The notes: generated by a model from the letters alone, not told the origin. Numbered from the stretch's first letter, positions 8,316 to 19,138 are shown. The stretch: 64,000 bases of DNA from an uncultured Sphingomonadaceae bacterium (GCA_947497455.1 CANMGU010000001.1:558001-622000), one strand, 5' to 3'. A program made the numbers and translations.

Positions 8316-9766
8316 ATCGAAATGCTCCATTCCCAGCGTAACGGATCGCCATCCATAAGTTCTATACCCTGCGCAATAAGTTCATCGCGGATCGCGTCGG
8401 CAGCGGCAAAGTCCTTGTCTGTCTTGGCTTGCTGTCGCAGATCCAGTTTTTGCTCAATCTCTTCCTCGGTGATGGTTGCCGATTTCGGACGTACCCTCAG
8501 ATCGGTACGAGTGAGCGTTTCCAGATCAAGACCGAGTATCAAGTCGATCTCCCGCAACAGCGCCATACGCTGAACGGGATCCACTTTCTTGAGCGAGAGT
8601 AACTCTTCCAGCAACGGAATGACTGGACAACTGTTGAGATCATCACTCATCGCTGTGTCCAGCCGGTCATGCATCTCGGTCAGTTTGGGGTGAGGGGGCT
8701 TTTCCTGCTGCTCACTGGATAGGCGGCCCTTTAATCGCTCAACGCTCATGAGGATGCGTTTCAGCCGCGTCAGTGCCGCGATCAGATTGTCCCAACTAAA
8801 CTCCAACTCGCTGCGATAGTGTGCTTGCAGACACATCAAGCGATAGGCCAGGGGATGAATACCCTTGTCAATCAAGAGTTGCAGTCTCAGAAATTCACCG
8901 GCTGACTTCGACATTTTGCCTGCACGATCGATGAGGAAATTATTGTGCATCCAGACCCGTGCGCCGCTATGATCGCAGCCGCTATGCGCCTGGTTCTGGG
9001 CGATCTCGTTCGGATGATGGATCTCGCGATGATCGATCCCGCCAGTGTGGATATCAAAAGGCAGGCCAAGCAACGCTTCTGACATGACCGAGCATTCCAG
9101 ATGCCAGCCGGGTGCACCCTTGCCCCACGGGCTGTCCCATTCCATTTGCCGGGTTTCGCCCTCGGGCGTCTTGCGCCAGATCGCGAAATCAGCAGCATTG
9201 CGTTTGCCCTCTACGGCATCGATCCTGCCCTCTCCATCTTCCGTGGCCGCGCGGGCGAGGCTGCCATAATCGGCGATGGTTGAAACATCGAAATAGAGGC
9301 CGCTGTCCAGTTCATAGCAATGCTTTTCGGCGATGCCCTTGGCATAGTCTATCATCTGCGGCACATAATCTGTCGCGATGGACCAATGGGCGGGCTGACG
9401 AATGTTCAGCGCCTTGATGTCTTCCCAATAAGCTTCGGTATAATGTTTCGCGATATCCCAGATGGACTGCGCCCGTTCTGCAGCCGCTTTTTCCAGCTTG
9501 TCCTCGCCGTCATCGGCATCATCGGTCAGATGGCCGACATCGGTGATATTGATGACATGGGTAAGCTTGTAGCCTTTCCAGCTTAATGTCCGCCCGAGCA
9601 AATCGGCAAAGACATAGGCGCGCATATTGCCAATATGCGGATAGTTATAAACCGTCGGGCCGCAAGTATAGACGCGCGCTTCCCCTTCGTGAACCGGAAC
9701 AAACGGCTCGAGCGTACGCGTGAGGCTGTTGAACAGCTTTAAATCATGACTGGTATTTTCATTCAT
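8312..9766 (-). CDS. cysS: Cysteinyl-tRNA synthetase
   Basis: Class I aminoacyl-tRNA synthetase that charges tRNA-Cys. The signatures are complete: zinc-ligand Cys in 'TCGPTVYN', the HIGH-equivalent 'HIGN', the CysRS strand 'HVINITDVGHL', the His/Glu zinc ligands in 'HHPNEIAQ' and the ATP-binding 'KMSKS' loop. The C-terminal DALR-like helical domain ends at about residue 480. Length (about 484) is slightly above the usual 460-480. Start choice: a GTG at 9772 would overlap the AGGCGG ribosome site, whereas ATG at 9766 is correctly spaced from it. The gene lies 45 bases downstream of the giant exoprotein gene, with no clear terminator between them, so some read-through is possible. Confidence 0.96.
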   Translation of the reverse strand: MNENTSHDLKLFNSLTRTLEPFVPVHEGEARVYTCGPTVYNYPHIGNMRAYVFADLLGRTLSWKGYKLTHVINITDVGHLTDDADDGEDKLEKAAAERAQSIWDIAKHYTEAYWEDIKALNIRQPAHWSIATDYVPQMIDYAKGIAEKHCYELDSGLYFDVSTIADYGSLARAATEDGEGRIDAVEGKRNAADFAIWRKTPEGETRQMEWDSPWGKGAPGWHLECSVMSEALLGLPFDIHTGGIDHREIHHPNEIAQNQAHSGCDHSGARVWMHNNFLIDRAGKMSKSAGEFLRLQLLIDKGIHPLAYRLMCLQAHYRSELEFSWDNLIAALTRLKRILMSVERLKGRLSSEQQEKPPHPKLTEMHDRLDTAMSDDLNSCPVIPLLEELLSLKKVDPVQRMALLREIDLILGLDLETLTRTDLRVRPKSATITEEEIEQKLDLRQQAKTDKDFAAADAIRDELIAQGIELMDGDPLRWEWSISI

Positions 9767-9811
9767 ATCCACCGCCTAGTGGCTTCGGATACAAAAGGTC
9801 AACCGGTCAAT

Positions 9812-12800
9812 TCACTCGGCAGGCTCGAGTGCGTCTTCTTCCTCTGGACCACCCTGACCGCAGCTTTCATCGCCTTCGGCACATTCGGTGCTCTCGTCGT
9901 CGCTGCCCCCTTCGTCGCTTACCCAAAGGTCATCATTACCGGCGCCAGTGACAGGTTCATCAATCAATGGATCATCGACAAACTGTTCCGTTTCCTTGAT
10001 CTCGATAAGATTGGTTTCAAACGGATCGCTAACGACAGTCACGTCTTCATTCGGCGTAACCTCCTCTTCGATTACATCCTGCACGGGATCACCAATCTCA
10101 GGATCAATCTCAGGCGTTGGCGTTGGCGTAGGTGTAGGCGTAGGCGTTGGAGTTGGAGTTGGATTCGGCGTTGGTGTTGGCGTCGGAGTTGGAGTTGGAG
10201 TGGGATTTGGTGTAGGCGTTGGAGCCGAGCAACTGTCCGGATCGGCAATAATACACCCGTTTATGGTGCTTTGCGGTGTAAAGCCTTCCCCGATGCCAAC
10301 AGCTCTTAGTGCCGGAATGCCAGTATCGCCATCGACTGTGCCGTTTACGACAATTACCGGAGGTGAAGCCGTGGCGCCGTCAATCTGCACGGTTTGGCCA
10401 GTAAATCCACGCCGATCATCAAAATCGATGCCCACTCCGGTGTTTTGGATCAAAATGCTTTCTGCAACAGTGAAGGTCAGCGCGCCGCCACGGATCACGC
10501 CGCTATCCAAAACAATGCCATCATTGTTCCCCAACCGGCTATCGATTGCGGACGTCCCCAGACCTGTAATGTCAGCGAAAGCCTGGTCGGTCATGGCGAA
10601 AATATTGGTCGCTGTCAGCTCAAGGAAACCGACCGAGCCGAACCCACCACTGGCGTCAGTAAGCTGTAATATACCGCTCGCATTATTGAGGAAGATATCA
10701 TCGAAGGCGGTCATGCTCAGTGTGGTGCCTCCCGATGCGTTCGTAACGTTTAGGTCACCATCGACACGGATGGATTGTTCAGAATCAATCGTCAGAGTTC
10801 CGGAAAATCCGATATTCGCCATTTGCGCGCCGCTGACATTATCGCCTGTCTGTATCAGGAGATCCTGAATAATAAGGTCTGGCGTGCTGCTGCTGCCAGT
10901 GGCGATGGCAAAGAATGTCAGATCCTGATTTGATTGAATCCGGGTAAACTCGTCTTGGTCCAGGTTAAACACTCCAGCCGCGCCAGCGCCGCCCAAGACG
11001 GCCTGATTGTTGCCATTGCTTTCGATGAAAATATCGTTGGTTTGAGTAAATTCACCCAGCTGTCCCGCAGTACCGATATTAATATCGACCGAAGACAGTG
11101 AGATAGATTCACCTGTGGCAAGTGCCTGAATATCGATCAGATTTCCAGCGGTGATTGTCAGGGCACTGTCAGCGTTGACGGTGCTGTTAATAGTGACATC
11201 ATCAGCGGCCGTTACGTCAATATTGCCATTGGCACTCACCACGGCCTGACCGCTGATACCAGTTGGTATCCGACCAGCTAAATCTGGAGTGGCAACAACT
11301 TCATTGAGTTCAGCGCTACCGGCCAAACTGGTCAAACGTATGTTTCCAAATGCATTAGCATCATCCGCAACCAGGTTGCCGACGGTAACAATGTCGATAT
11401 CGCCGGCATTAGCGGTTGCGATTACTCTCAGCGCGCCGTCGGATCGCAGGAACACATTATTGCCGGTCGCCGTCAAAACTCCGCTCACCAAGGCGTTGTC
11501 GCGAACGGCAACATCTCCATCGGAGGCGGTCAGTCTTATTGTGCTGACATCCAAATTGTTAATATCAATGCCCAGATCGCCAATAAAATTGAACGAGCCT
11601 CCACTGACCGTTCCAACGGTTATCGCGCCGTCTGCGCTTGCGAAAACACCTTGCGCAGCAATGCTCGTAGCAGTCAAATTATTGACTGCCCCGGCTCTGA
11701 TGAAACTGTCGGTGGTGACATTGCCCAATATGATTGAGTCCTGGGCGCTCAAGTTGAGTGCAGACGGAATTTTGCTCGTGATGTCAACATCAGCGAATAT
11801 GATGTTGCCTGATGCGAAGAAATCACCCTGACGTGAAATATCAAGATCGCCGCTAATGTTGATATCGCCATCCACAGCACGAATTCGCAAGCCTTCTGTA
11901 AATCGGGGGTCACCATTATCGCCGGTATCGGCACCGCCCAATGTCACAGAGGTGCCCTCAAGACTTGTCTCATTGACCGAAATGACATTGTCGATAACCG
12001 CAGCACCAGCCGCCACAACTGCTATCGTCGTTCCAGCATCCAATGTCCCACCTTCGATATTGCCAACGGTTGCTGTCAGATCGATTAGGCCAGGGGTGGT
12101 GGCATCATCCAGGGTAATTGTTTCGGCCGCCAGAATTATATCTTGATCCGATGCGACGTTACCGCCCAATATATTGACGGCGTTAAACAATATGTCACCA
12201 GCGGCAAACGCACCGCCAAATGCGATATCGCCACCAGCATCTGCTTCGAAATTTCCGCCGTTGGCCGATAGCGATCCAAAGCCGACATTGCCGGTGGCAT
12301 CAAGATCGATCGCCCCGGCGACGGCAACTATGCCGCTGCCGTCAATGTCGCCAGCAGTGGCCTCCATTGTCAGGTTGCCGCCAATATCGCCGTCATTCAG
12401 TGTAACCGTTTCAGCTAGCAATGACGCATCGCCACCCGTATTAGCGGTTCCCACAATCATAGGCCCATTGGCCTCTAGGATCGCATTTCCATCAACATCG
12501 ATAAAGTTTACATCCAAGCGAGTTTGGGCAAAAATGTCCAGTTCACCGCCCTCGGCGATATCAACAAAAATTGCATCGCCGAATAAACTTGCATCGCTGG
12601 CAAAGAGACTACCTACGCCAATGTCCCCACCATCTATCGATAGGTCACCTGCACTGGCCGCGTTGATCGAAATCTGATCACCGGAAATATCGACAGAACC
12701 GCCATCGACAGTAGCGATGGAAACACTGCTCCCGGAAACGCTAACGATTCCACCATTTGCATCGCCGATGGTAACGTTGAGTGAATCGACAACCAAAGTG

Positions 12801-15800
12801 TCGGCCGCCGAAATGCTGCTAATATCGACATTGGTATCAGCAAACGCAAAAACATCACCGCCATCTGCGAAGTCGCCGGAAATATCTACTGCCGCCATAT
12901 CAAGCTGGTTGCCTGCCGTAACCGAACCAAAGTTGATAGCAGAAGCCGCGGACAACATGATATCAGAATTCGCGCTTACAGAACCCAGAGCAATGCTGTC
13001 CGCATTAATATCGATATTTTCTGCTCCGCTTGTGCCGCCGACGAAAACTGATCCGGGTGCAGCGAGGATGATATCTGTGCCCGGCACATTGATCTGATCA
13101 AAGCTGAAATCACCGCCAGCGTCATAATTTACATCGCCCAGGCCAACGGTTAAAACGCCGACAGTCATGCTGCCGGGCACCGAATAAAATCCTTCCAGTG
13201 TATCGCCGCGCCCCTCGACAGTGGTCAGCTCACGGCCTGCGTTGATTGCGGCTGCGCTTATGCTATTTCCAACCGTAATGCCCACGTCCGCGCCACTGTT
13301 GAGTGATCCGGAACCCAATAGGCTACCCGCGGCATCGATGCCCAGCAGACCACTTGTCAGTTCGGCATCACGCAGATCCACATCACCTTCGGTGCTGTTT
13401 ACGAATATTTCATCGCTGGCGATGAAGCGGGAAGGTATGCCATCAACGCCCATCACAATATTGCGGCGGGTTGAAACCAGTATACGATTGGCAATGATGT
13501 CGCCATTTTCGATAATTGCCTGAACCGGTACACCGGCCTGACCTATGGACACAATATTGTCTGCAGCAAGCCCGCCGAGACACAGATTGCCCTCAATACA
13601 ATTGGCGCTGAGCAATCCGTTATCGTCTGACTGACCAACTGCGGCGATTACAGCATTGGAGGGAGCATTGTTAATGTCTGCCGCAATTGAGCTTGCGGTA
13701 ACCGTGCCGCCGAGACCGTCAATGGCGTCAGCAGACATGACCACGGCAAAAGTGTTGGCATTAATATCTCCAGCAGCCACGATGGATGCGATTGGTGAAA
13801 GCGGAGTGGAGCTAAGAGGGGATAGGCCGCCAGCCTGCAAAAGGAGATTGTTGAAATTGGTGAACGGACTAGCCGGATCTGGCGTAGTCGCCGGATTGGC
13901 GGCGGCAACAATGCTGGCGCCAGACTGGATGATAATATCATCGCCGGTTTGCACTGTCAGACCGTTGTCCGAAATCGTGTTGCTGCCAGTCACAAATACA
14001 GCGTTGGCACCGGCATTGACGGCAATTGTGCCGGTTGATGTCACATTGCCTGTAATGGTTGCATTGAAACTCGGATCAAAAATGGCAGAAGGCGGTGATC
14101 CAGGTCCACCAAAAGGATCCAGTCCGGCCTGTATCGTAAGGTTGGGCCCTAAAACTACTTCACCAGAGCCAAACAGGGCGACAACCGGTGCGCCGGTCAC
14201 CGCTGCGTTTGCGACATTGACATTCTGAAGCGCCGAAATGTCGACTATGCCTATGCCAGCAATATCTGCCACGGTAGCATTTTGTTCTGCTCTGATAGTG
14301 GCCATATCATCGGTGTTGATGAGAGATCCGGCGGAGCTGTTGAAGTCACCTTGCGCGCGGGCATCGAAGGCTCCGGCAACATCGATCGATATTGTGGCGG
14401 GAACGGTATTGTTCGTGTGGGCGACCAAAATGGAGGCACCGCTGGTCACGCTCATCAATCCGCCAACGACGAGCTGTCCATCTCCGTCATAAGCAAATTC
14501 TGCGTTGCCAGCCACGTTGATCGAAACATCACCTGCAACAGTTATTGCTCCGCTATTTCCGGACATGAAGAAGCCGGTGCCTGGAGACGCAAGGGCCAGC
14601 GCTTCTGCGTTGAGAGAGCCGAGGCTGATCAAGCCGGCCGGATCAGTAGAACCGTCGATAATATCAATGCGTCCACCAAAACCGGACGGCATGGAACCGT
14701 CGCCAGCGTTGAAGCCGTTAGCGAACAGATCAACATTGCCTGAAAGGTCTAGGATGCCTGGGCTGCCTTCCTGAACTTCCAATATGGCGTTGCCGCCGGT
14801 ACCGATGCCGCCGATACCGGCAGTGCCATTAGTACCCATAGGGGAGAATCCGCTCGATCCGGCGTCGCCGCCTTGACCGGTCGTGGTAATCGTGACGTTA
14901 TCGCCCGTAATAGTCCCGCCTTGCGCGAGGAGACGGGCGGTGCCGCCTTGGCTGTCGCCGCCGTCTCCACCATCGCCAGCGATATTCGCATAGCTGTAGC
15001 CGCCTTCGCCACCCTGGCCGGCGGTACCAGTGCTGGACAGCGTAAATGATCCGGCACCACTTAAAGCGAAACTGGCGCCGTCGCGAACCGCTATTTCAAG
15101 AGTACCGCCATTAGCTGAACCGCCATCGCCGCCATCGCCACCATCATTGCTGAAATCCGAATAGCCGCCGGCACCAAACCCGCCAAAGGCATCGGCAGTG
15201 GTAAGAAGTGGGTCGCCAATATTGGTCAAAGCTGCTCCTGCACCGACAATTTCGAGCCGCGCAACTCCACCCGTTGCATCGCCACCATTACCGCCATCGC
15301 CGCCAATTGCGCGGGCAAGACCGCCGGCACCACCGACACCCGTCGCTGTAACCACAGGACTATCGAGCACCACGGCTGAACCGGTTATATTGAGAACTGC
15401 TGTTCCGCCATTGCCAGCACCGGCATTTCCGCCGCTAAGGCCTTCGCCACCTTTTGCGCCAATGCCACTGGCATCGACCCGATAAAGCCGGGAAACTGGA
15501 TCGTCCTGTCCCAGGTTGATTGTCGCGGTACCGCCTGTACCACTGCCGCCATTACCGGACGTTTGGCCGGTAAAGCCAACAGGTGGAATGGGACTACCAT
15601 ATGCACCATAGCGGATCGGCTCGTCAGGATCGTTACCCGCATCCCCACCGGTTCCGACCGCCGTAACCTCGGTGCTGGTAAAAGTTACATCGCCGCTATT
15701 ATTATTGAAAACTGCGGTACCAGCTATTGCGTCGCCGCCATCACCGGCGCGCGCGGATGGTGACGGTGTTCCAATCAAAGCATCGCCACCGCGGCCGCCA

Positions 15801-18800
15801 TCAGTGCTTGCAGAAATTGATGCGAGTTCAGCTGAAATCGTCGCTGTCCCATCAAGGTTAAAAATTGCAGTCCCGCCTACCGAATCACCGCCGCGCCCGG
15901 CATCGACGCCTATTCCTACGCCGCCTCGGCCGCCAAAACCACCAGCCGTGACATTCAAATCGTTGGTGACCGTCAGGCTGCCGGCATTGGCATTAAATGT
16001 TGCATTGCCGCCAATACCCGATCCGGCATTACCAGCGTTTACACCTTCTATATCACGCGCGTTGCCGCCATCCCCGCCGATGCCATCGGCTGAGACTGTG
16101 AGATTGTCGACGACCACAATGGCGCCGTTCAGGTTGAACACAACATCTCCGCCCCGTCCATCGCCGCCATCGCCAACAACACCTTGCGTTTGAGGAAAAC
16201 CAAATGGCTCTGAGTCACCCCCGAAAGAGGCAATGCCTCCGGCAGAAACGAATACGTCATTGGCGGAAAAATTTCCGTCAGTCAGATTGAAGACGACATT
16301 GCCCCCAGAACCATTTCCACCTTGCCCTCGGACCGGAATCGGGACCTCACTAAAGTCGTTAATCGATCCATTTGCGCTGCTGAAGAAGGTTTCCGCTGAA
16401 AAGATGCCACCATTTTCAAGATTTAGAGTGATGTTTCCGCCAACACCCAGGCCACGTTCAGCCGCAAAGCCATCATCGGCATTGCCACGCCCCGTACCGC
16501 TGGCTGACACTTGTATCGAAGGCGCGCCAAAGGGCCCATCGACAAGAGCGATTGTCCCATTATCAATAGTGATTAAAATATCGCCGGCAGTTCCGGTACC
16601 GCCTTGCGTACGCGAGAGCGCACCTGCGGTTGCAACAAACTGACTTCCGGTCAAGCTTGCGCCATTTTGCACGGCAATATCAATCGTTCCGGTTGTGCCA
16701 TCAGAAACAGCATCTGCAGAAGCTCTTGTCGTGCGAAATGACGAAAATCTGAAACTGGACGAATCTACAGATGAGTTATCAATGAGCAGGTTAACATTGC
16801 CGCTGCTGGACGCTGTGCCAGCGGTGCTCGCATCGCCTCGCGCCGCCAATTCTAGTTGACCGGTAAGCGATAAATCTGATCCGTTAATGAGGTCAAGCGA
16901 CAGCTCACCAGCGGTCCCACTGCCTTCGAACTCTGAAGATAATGACAAGTTGGTGCCAGTTAGTGCGGTATTATCGAACGTAACGGTGAGGTCGCCCGAT
17001 TCTGCCGGTCCAGCTATTTCCTCGCCAGCAGCGTTAAAACCAATATCTGCTTCGGCCCCATTTTCAAAGGTGAGGGTGCCGGTAAGGTTGACCGTGGCAT
17101 TAGTGAAATTGGCAGTGATATCTCCAGCATTCGCTCCGTTTTCCGATGCTGTAACATTATCCGTTGAGTTTCTGGTACCACGCGCTCCGGCTCGAAATGA
17201 AGTCGGGCCGAGATTGATGTTCCCATCGGTTACATTGAGGTTAATCGTACCGCCGCTGTTGGTGCCGCCAGTGGCAGTGCCATTGGAATTATTGCCCGCT
17301 TCACCATTTGCCAAAAATTGCAAGCCGCCACCCCCACCGGCACCGTTCGTAAGCGTACTGCCGGTCCCTGTAACATTGACGTTAATCGTTCCACCGGTAG
17401 ACTCGCCAGCAGTCACGGTACCCATATTCGGTGCTGCAGACACATCAAATACAGAGCTTGATGGATTTGCACCGCCGTTTATGTCCAGCAATCCGCCCGC
17501 TATAATGTCCAGATTGATTGTGCCGCCCAACGTATCTTCACCTTGTTCAACTGGTGAAAAGCGGCTGCGACGGCCGGCTATGCTAGCATTGATAGTGAAC
17601 TCATCACCGATAACAATCTCGCCGGAACCCGGTATTCTGGTGCCGCCACCACTGGCGAGAATGTCAACCGTTCCGCCTTGCGCTTCATCAAATGCGTTGA
17701 TCGTAAGGCTGCCGCCAATGTTGATTGAAGACGTATTGCGAGCAATTATTTGCGCGCCGGTAACAGCATTGAGTGCAACATCACCATCAATATCGATCAG
17801 GCCCGAATCCCCGCCAGCTTCCAAGCGGATGGCATCGCCTGCAGTGAAAGTGAGGTCGAGCGAATTGAAGTCTTGTGCCCCGGTAACAGGCGCTCCAAGC
17901 AGATCCTGAATGACAATATTGTTGTTGGAAAAGGCCTCAATATCATTGCTAAAATTTAGGCCGCTGAGGTTGATGCTCCCATTTAGCGCCGGGTTCACTT
18001 CTTCATCGATTGTAACCGTGAAATTTTCGGAAAAGCTGCGACCGGTAGAGTCAATGTCGCCGCCCGCACTTAAGATGATTTTACCATCGGCCTGCGTTGC
18101 TGTCGCGGCTGGAGTGTAACCAACGCTGCCTTGCAGAAGCATCGTCATAGCCTGGTTTTTTGGTAGAGCTGCGAAGTAAATAGCCTGATTGTCTTTATTT
18201 CCGCCAAATGCTGGATCAGGATTGCGCACGGGACCGGTGGTTGTGCCAGTATGCGATATCCCTACGGTGTCGGTGGTTCCAACCAACAGACTTATGTCGA
18301 ACAAACCAGAGTCAATGGTGATATCAGCTTGTTCGGCCGCGACATAAGCGACTGAACCATTAACGTTTACCGTACCCGCCTGATTCACGCGCGGCGCGAC
18401 CATTGCAATATAGCTGCCTTCTGCAAGGGCATTTATCTGGGCGCCGCTGGCAATTGAAATAGCTGATGTGCTGTTTATTGGCCCTCGAAAACGAATCTCT
18501 CCGTTCGGTCCGAATAGTCCGCCAGTTGTATCTATCGCATTGGTTGTAAGCGCCAACGATCCGACATTGATATTGGCGCCTTCACCAACAAGGATTCCGC
18601 CCGGACTGTAAAACCAAATATCTCCGGCAATGGCTCCGCCGCTGATGCTAGCAATATTTCCGTCGAGACTGATTCCACGAGTCTGATCCGTTGGAACAAT
18701 GCGATTGAGAACGGTATAGTTTGCACCACCATCACGGGTAAAGAGCAGTCCATTGTCGCGTGGCAGAAAATTTATCGTTCCACCGCCTGACTGGTCGAAA

Positions 18801-19138
18801 AGATTCCAATCGATGATGACTTGATCGCTGGTAATGGTCACCGTGTCGCTTGTTGGACCGGGAGTGAAATTACCGGTACCAAGGGTAAAGTTGCTACCAG
18901 TCAGTTGAGGGTCGGCATTGACGGCATGACCACTGGGTGAGGGCGCGGCTTGAGCCAATGCGTTTTGTGGCGCCAGCGCCAACATCATCGCGGCCGCCGT
19001 GAACGATCCACTGGCGAGCAATTTCAATTTTTTGAATGATGAAGATCGTATGGGTCGTGACCGTTCGTTGGTCGCGATCTTGCTGTCGATCATTCTGTTT
19101 TTGCTTGTCTCTGTCATCATCTTGCCTCTGGTCATCAT
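9812..19138 (-). CDS. Giant two-partner-secretion exoprotein (TpsA / filamentous haemagglutinin-like adhesin)
   Basis: A 3108-residue secreted protein. The first 64 residues form an unusually long signal peptide (basic n-region, apolar core, 'ALAQA' cleavage site). A TPS domain follows (about 65-330), with the family strand 'YSPGGILVGEGANIN' corresponding to the NPNGI region that TpsB recognises. Most of the rest is beta-helix-like repeats rich in Gly, Asn, Asp and Thr, including a Gly/Asp-rich zone at about 830-1460. Near the end come a Cys pair (about 2960), a Thr-Pro repeat stalk (about 2970-3018) and an acidic tail with Cys3086 and Cys3093. The start ATG has GAGGCGG upstream and lies 16 bases after tpsB. 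Expected location is the cell surface. A function in adhesion or aggregation is inferred from the family. Confidence 0.9.
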   Translation of the reverse strand: MMTRGKMMTETSKNRMIDSKIATNERSRPIRSSSFKKLKLLASGSFTAAAMMLALAPQNALAQAAPSPSGHAVNADPQLTGSNFTLGTGNFTPGPTSDTVTITSDQVIIDWNLFDQSGGGTINFLPRDNGLLFTRDGGANYTVLNRIVPTDQTRGISLDGNIASISGGAIAGDIWFYSPGGILVGEGANINVGSLALTTNAIDTTGGLFGPNGEIRFRGPINSTSAISIASGAQINALAEGSYIAMVAPRVNQAGTVNVNGSVAYVAAEQADITIDSGLFDISLLVGTTDTVGISHTGTTTGPVRNPDPAFGGNKDNQAIYFAALPKNQAMTMLLQGSVGYTPAATATQADGKIILSAGGDIDSTGRSFSENFTVTIDEEVNPALNGSINLSGLNFSNDIEAFSNNNIVIQDLLGAPVTGAQDFNSLDLTFTAGDAIRLEAGGDSGLIDIDGDVALNAVTGAQIIARNTSSINIGGSLTINAFDEAQGGTVDILASGGGTRIPGSGEIVIGDEFTINASIAGRRSRFSPVEQGEDTLGGTINLDIIAGGLLDINGGANPSSSVFDVSAAPNMGTVTAGESTGGTINVNVTGTGSTLTNGAGGGGGLQFLANGEAGNNSNGTATGGTNSGGTINLNVTDGNINLGPTSFRAGARGTRNSTDNVTASENGANAGDITANFTNATVNLTGTLTFENGAEADIGFNAAGEEIAGPAESGDLTVTFDNTALTGTNLSLSSEFEGSGTAGELSLDLINGSDLSLTGQLELAARGDASTAGTASSSGNVNLLIDNSSVDSSSFRFSSFRTTRASADAVSDGTTGTIDIAVQNGASLTGSQFVATAGALSRTQGGTGTAGDILITIDNGTIALVDGPFGAPSIQVSASGTGRGNADDGFAAERGLGVGGNITLNLENGGIFSAETFFSSANGSINDFSEVPIPVRGQGGNGSGGNVVFNLTDGNFSANDVFVSAGGIASFGGDSEPFGFPQTQGVVGDGGDGRGGDVVFNLNGAIVVVDNLTVSADGIGGDGGNARDIEGVNAGNAGSGIGGNATFNANAGSLTVTNDLNVTAGGFGGRGGVGIGVDAGRGGDSVGGTAIFNLDGTATISAELASISASTDGGRGGDALIGTPSPSARAGDGGDAIAGTAVFNNNSGDVTFTSTEVTAVGTGGDAGNDPDEPIRYGAYGSPIPPVGFTGQTSGNGGSGTGGTATINLGQDDPVSRLYRVDASGIGAKGGEGLSGGNAGAGNGGTAVLNITGSAVVLDSPVVTATGVGGAGGLARAIGGDGGNGGDATGGVARLEIVGAGAALTNIGDPLLTTADAFGGFGAGGYSDFSNDGGDGGDGGSANGGTLEIAVRDGASFALSGAGSFTLSSTGTAGQGGEGGYSYANIAGDGGDGGDSQGGTARLLAQGGTITGDNVTITTTGQGGDAGSSGFSPMGTNGTAGIGGIGTGGNAILEVQEGSPGILDLSGNVDLFANGFNAGDGSMPSGFGGRIDIIDGSTDPAGLISLGSLNAEALALASPGTGFFMSGNSGAITVAGDVSINVAGNAEFAYDGDGQLVVGGLMSVTSGASILVAHTNNTVPATISIDVAGAFDARAQGDFNSSAGSLINTDDMATIRAEQNATVADIAGIGIVDISALQNVNVANAAVTGAPVVALFGSGEVVLGPNLTIQAGLDPFGGPGSPPSAIFDPSFNATITGNVTSTGTIAVNAGANAVFVTGSNTISDNGLTVQTGDDIIIQSGASIVAAANPATTPDPASPFTNFNNLLLQAGGLSPLSSTPLSPIASIVAAGDINANTFAVVMSADAIDGLGGTVTASSIAADINNAPSNAVIAAVGQSDDNGLLSANCIEGNLCLGGLAADNIVSIGQAGVPVQAIIENGDIIANRILVSTRRNIVMGVDGIPSRFIASDEIFVNSTEGDVDLRDAELTSGLLGIDAAGSLLGSGSLNSGADVGITVGNSISAAAINAGRELTTVEGRGDTLEGFYSVPGSMTVGVLTVGLGDVNYDAGGDFSFDQINVPGTDIILAAPGSVFVGGTSGAENIDINADSIALGSVSANSDIMLSAASAINFGSVTAGNQLDMAAVDISGDFADGGDVFAFADTNVDISSISAADTLVVDSLNVTIGDANGGIVSVSGSSVSIATVDGGSVDISGDQISINAASAGDLSIDGGDIGVGSLFASDASLFGDAIFVDIAEGGELDIFAQTRLDVNFIDVDGNAILEANGPMIVGTANTGGDASLLAETVTLNDGDIGGNLTMEATAGDIDGSGIVAVAGAIDLDATGNVGFGSLSANGGNFEADAGGDIAFGGAFAAGDILFNAVNILGGNVASDQDIILAAETITLDDATTPGLIDLTATVGNIEGGTLDAGTTIAVVAAGAAVIDNVISVNETSLEGTSVTLGGADTGDNGDPRFTEGLRIRAVDGDINISGDLDISRQGDFFASGNIIFADVDITSKIPSALNLSAQDSIILGNVTTDSFIRAGAVNNLTATSIAAQGVFASADGAITVGTVSGGSFNFIGDLGIDINNLDVSTIRLTASDGDVAVRDNALVSGVLTATGNNVFLRSDGALRVIATANAGDIDIVTVGNLVADDANAFGNIRLTSLAGSAELNEVVATPDLAGRIPTGISGQAVVSANGNIDVTAADDVTINSTVNADSALTITAGNLIDIQALATGESISLSSVDINIGTAGQLGEFTQTNDIFIESNGNNQAVLGGAGAAGVFNLDQDEFTRIQSNQDLTFFAIATGSSSTPDLIIQDLLIQTGDNVSGAQMANIGFSGTLTIDSEQSIRVDGDLNVTNASGGTTLSMTAFDDIFLNNASGILQLTDASGGFGSVGFLELTATNIFAMTDQAFADITGLGTSAIDSRLGNNDGIVLDSGVIRGGALTFTVAESILIQNTGVGIDFDDRRGFTGQTVQIDGATASPPVIVVNGTVDGDTGIPALRAVGIGEGFTPQSTINGCIIADPDSCSAPTPTPNPTPTPTPTPTPTPNPTPTPTPTPTPTPTPTPEIDPEIGDPVQDVIEEEVTPNEDVTVVSDPFETNLIEIKETEQFVDDPLIDEPVTGAGNDDLWVSDEGGSDDESTECAEGDESCGQGGPEEEDALEPAE
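10085..10230 (-). repeat. Thr-Pro/Asn-Pro-encoding tandem hexamer tract
   Basis: About 24 tandem six-base units of the type ACNCCN (minus strand) encode the proline-rich stalk of the TpsA protein. Wobble positions vary and Asn replaces Thr at intervals, so the tract is degenerate at DNA level. Such tracts can change length by slippage in steps of two residues without breaking the frame. Confidence 0.8.

Noticed and set aside
10085..10230. Repetitive tract considered as a CRISPR or non-coding satellite
   Set aside because: The units are 6 bases long, in frame and encode a Thr-Pro stalk; there are no spacers.
9888..10868. Plus-strand open frame of 326 codons opposite the tpsA 3' part (also 16887-17909, 340 codons)
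   Set aside because: Antisense shadows of the large repetitive exoprotein gene: low-complexity Ser/Pro/Val composition, no ribosome site and no family resemblance.
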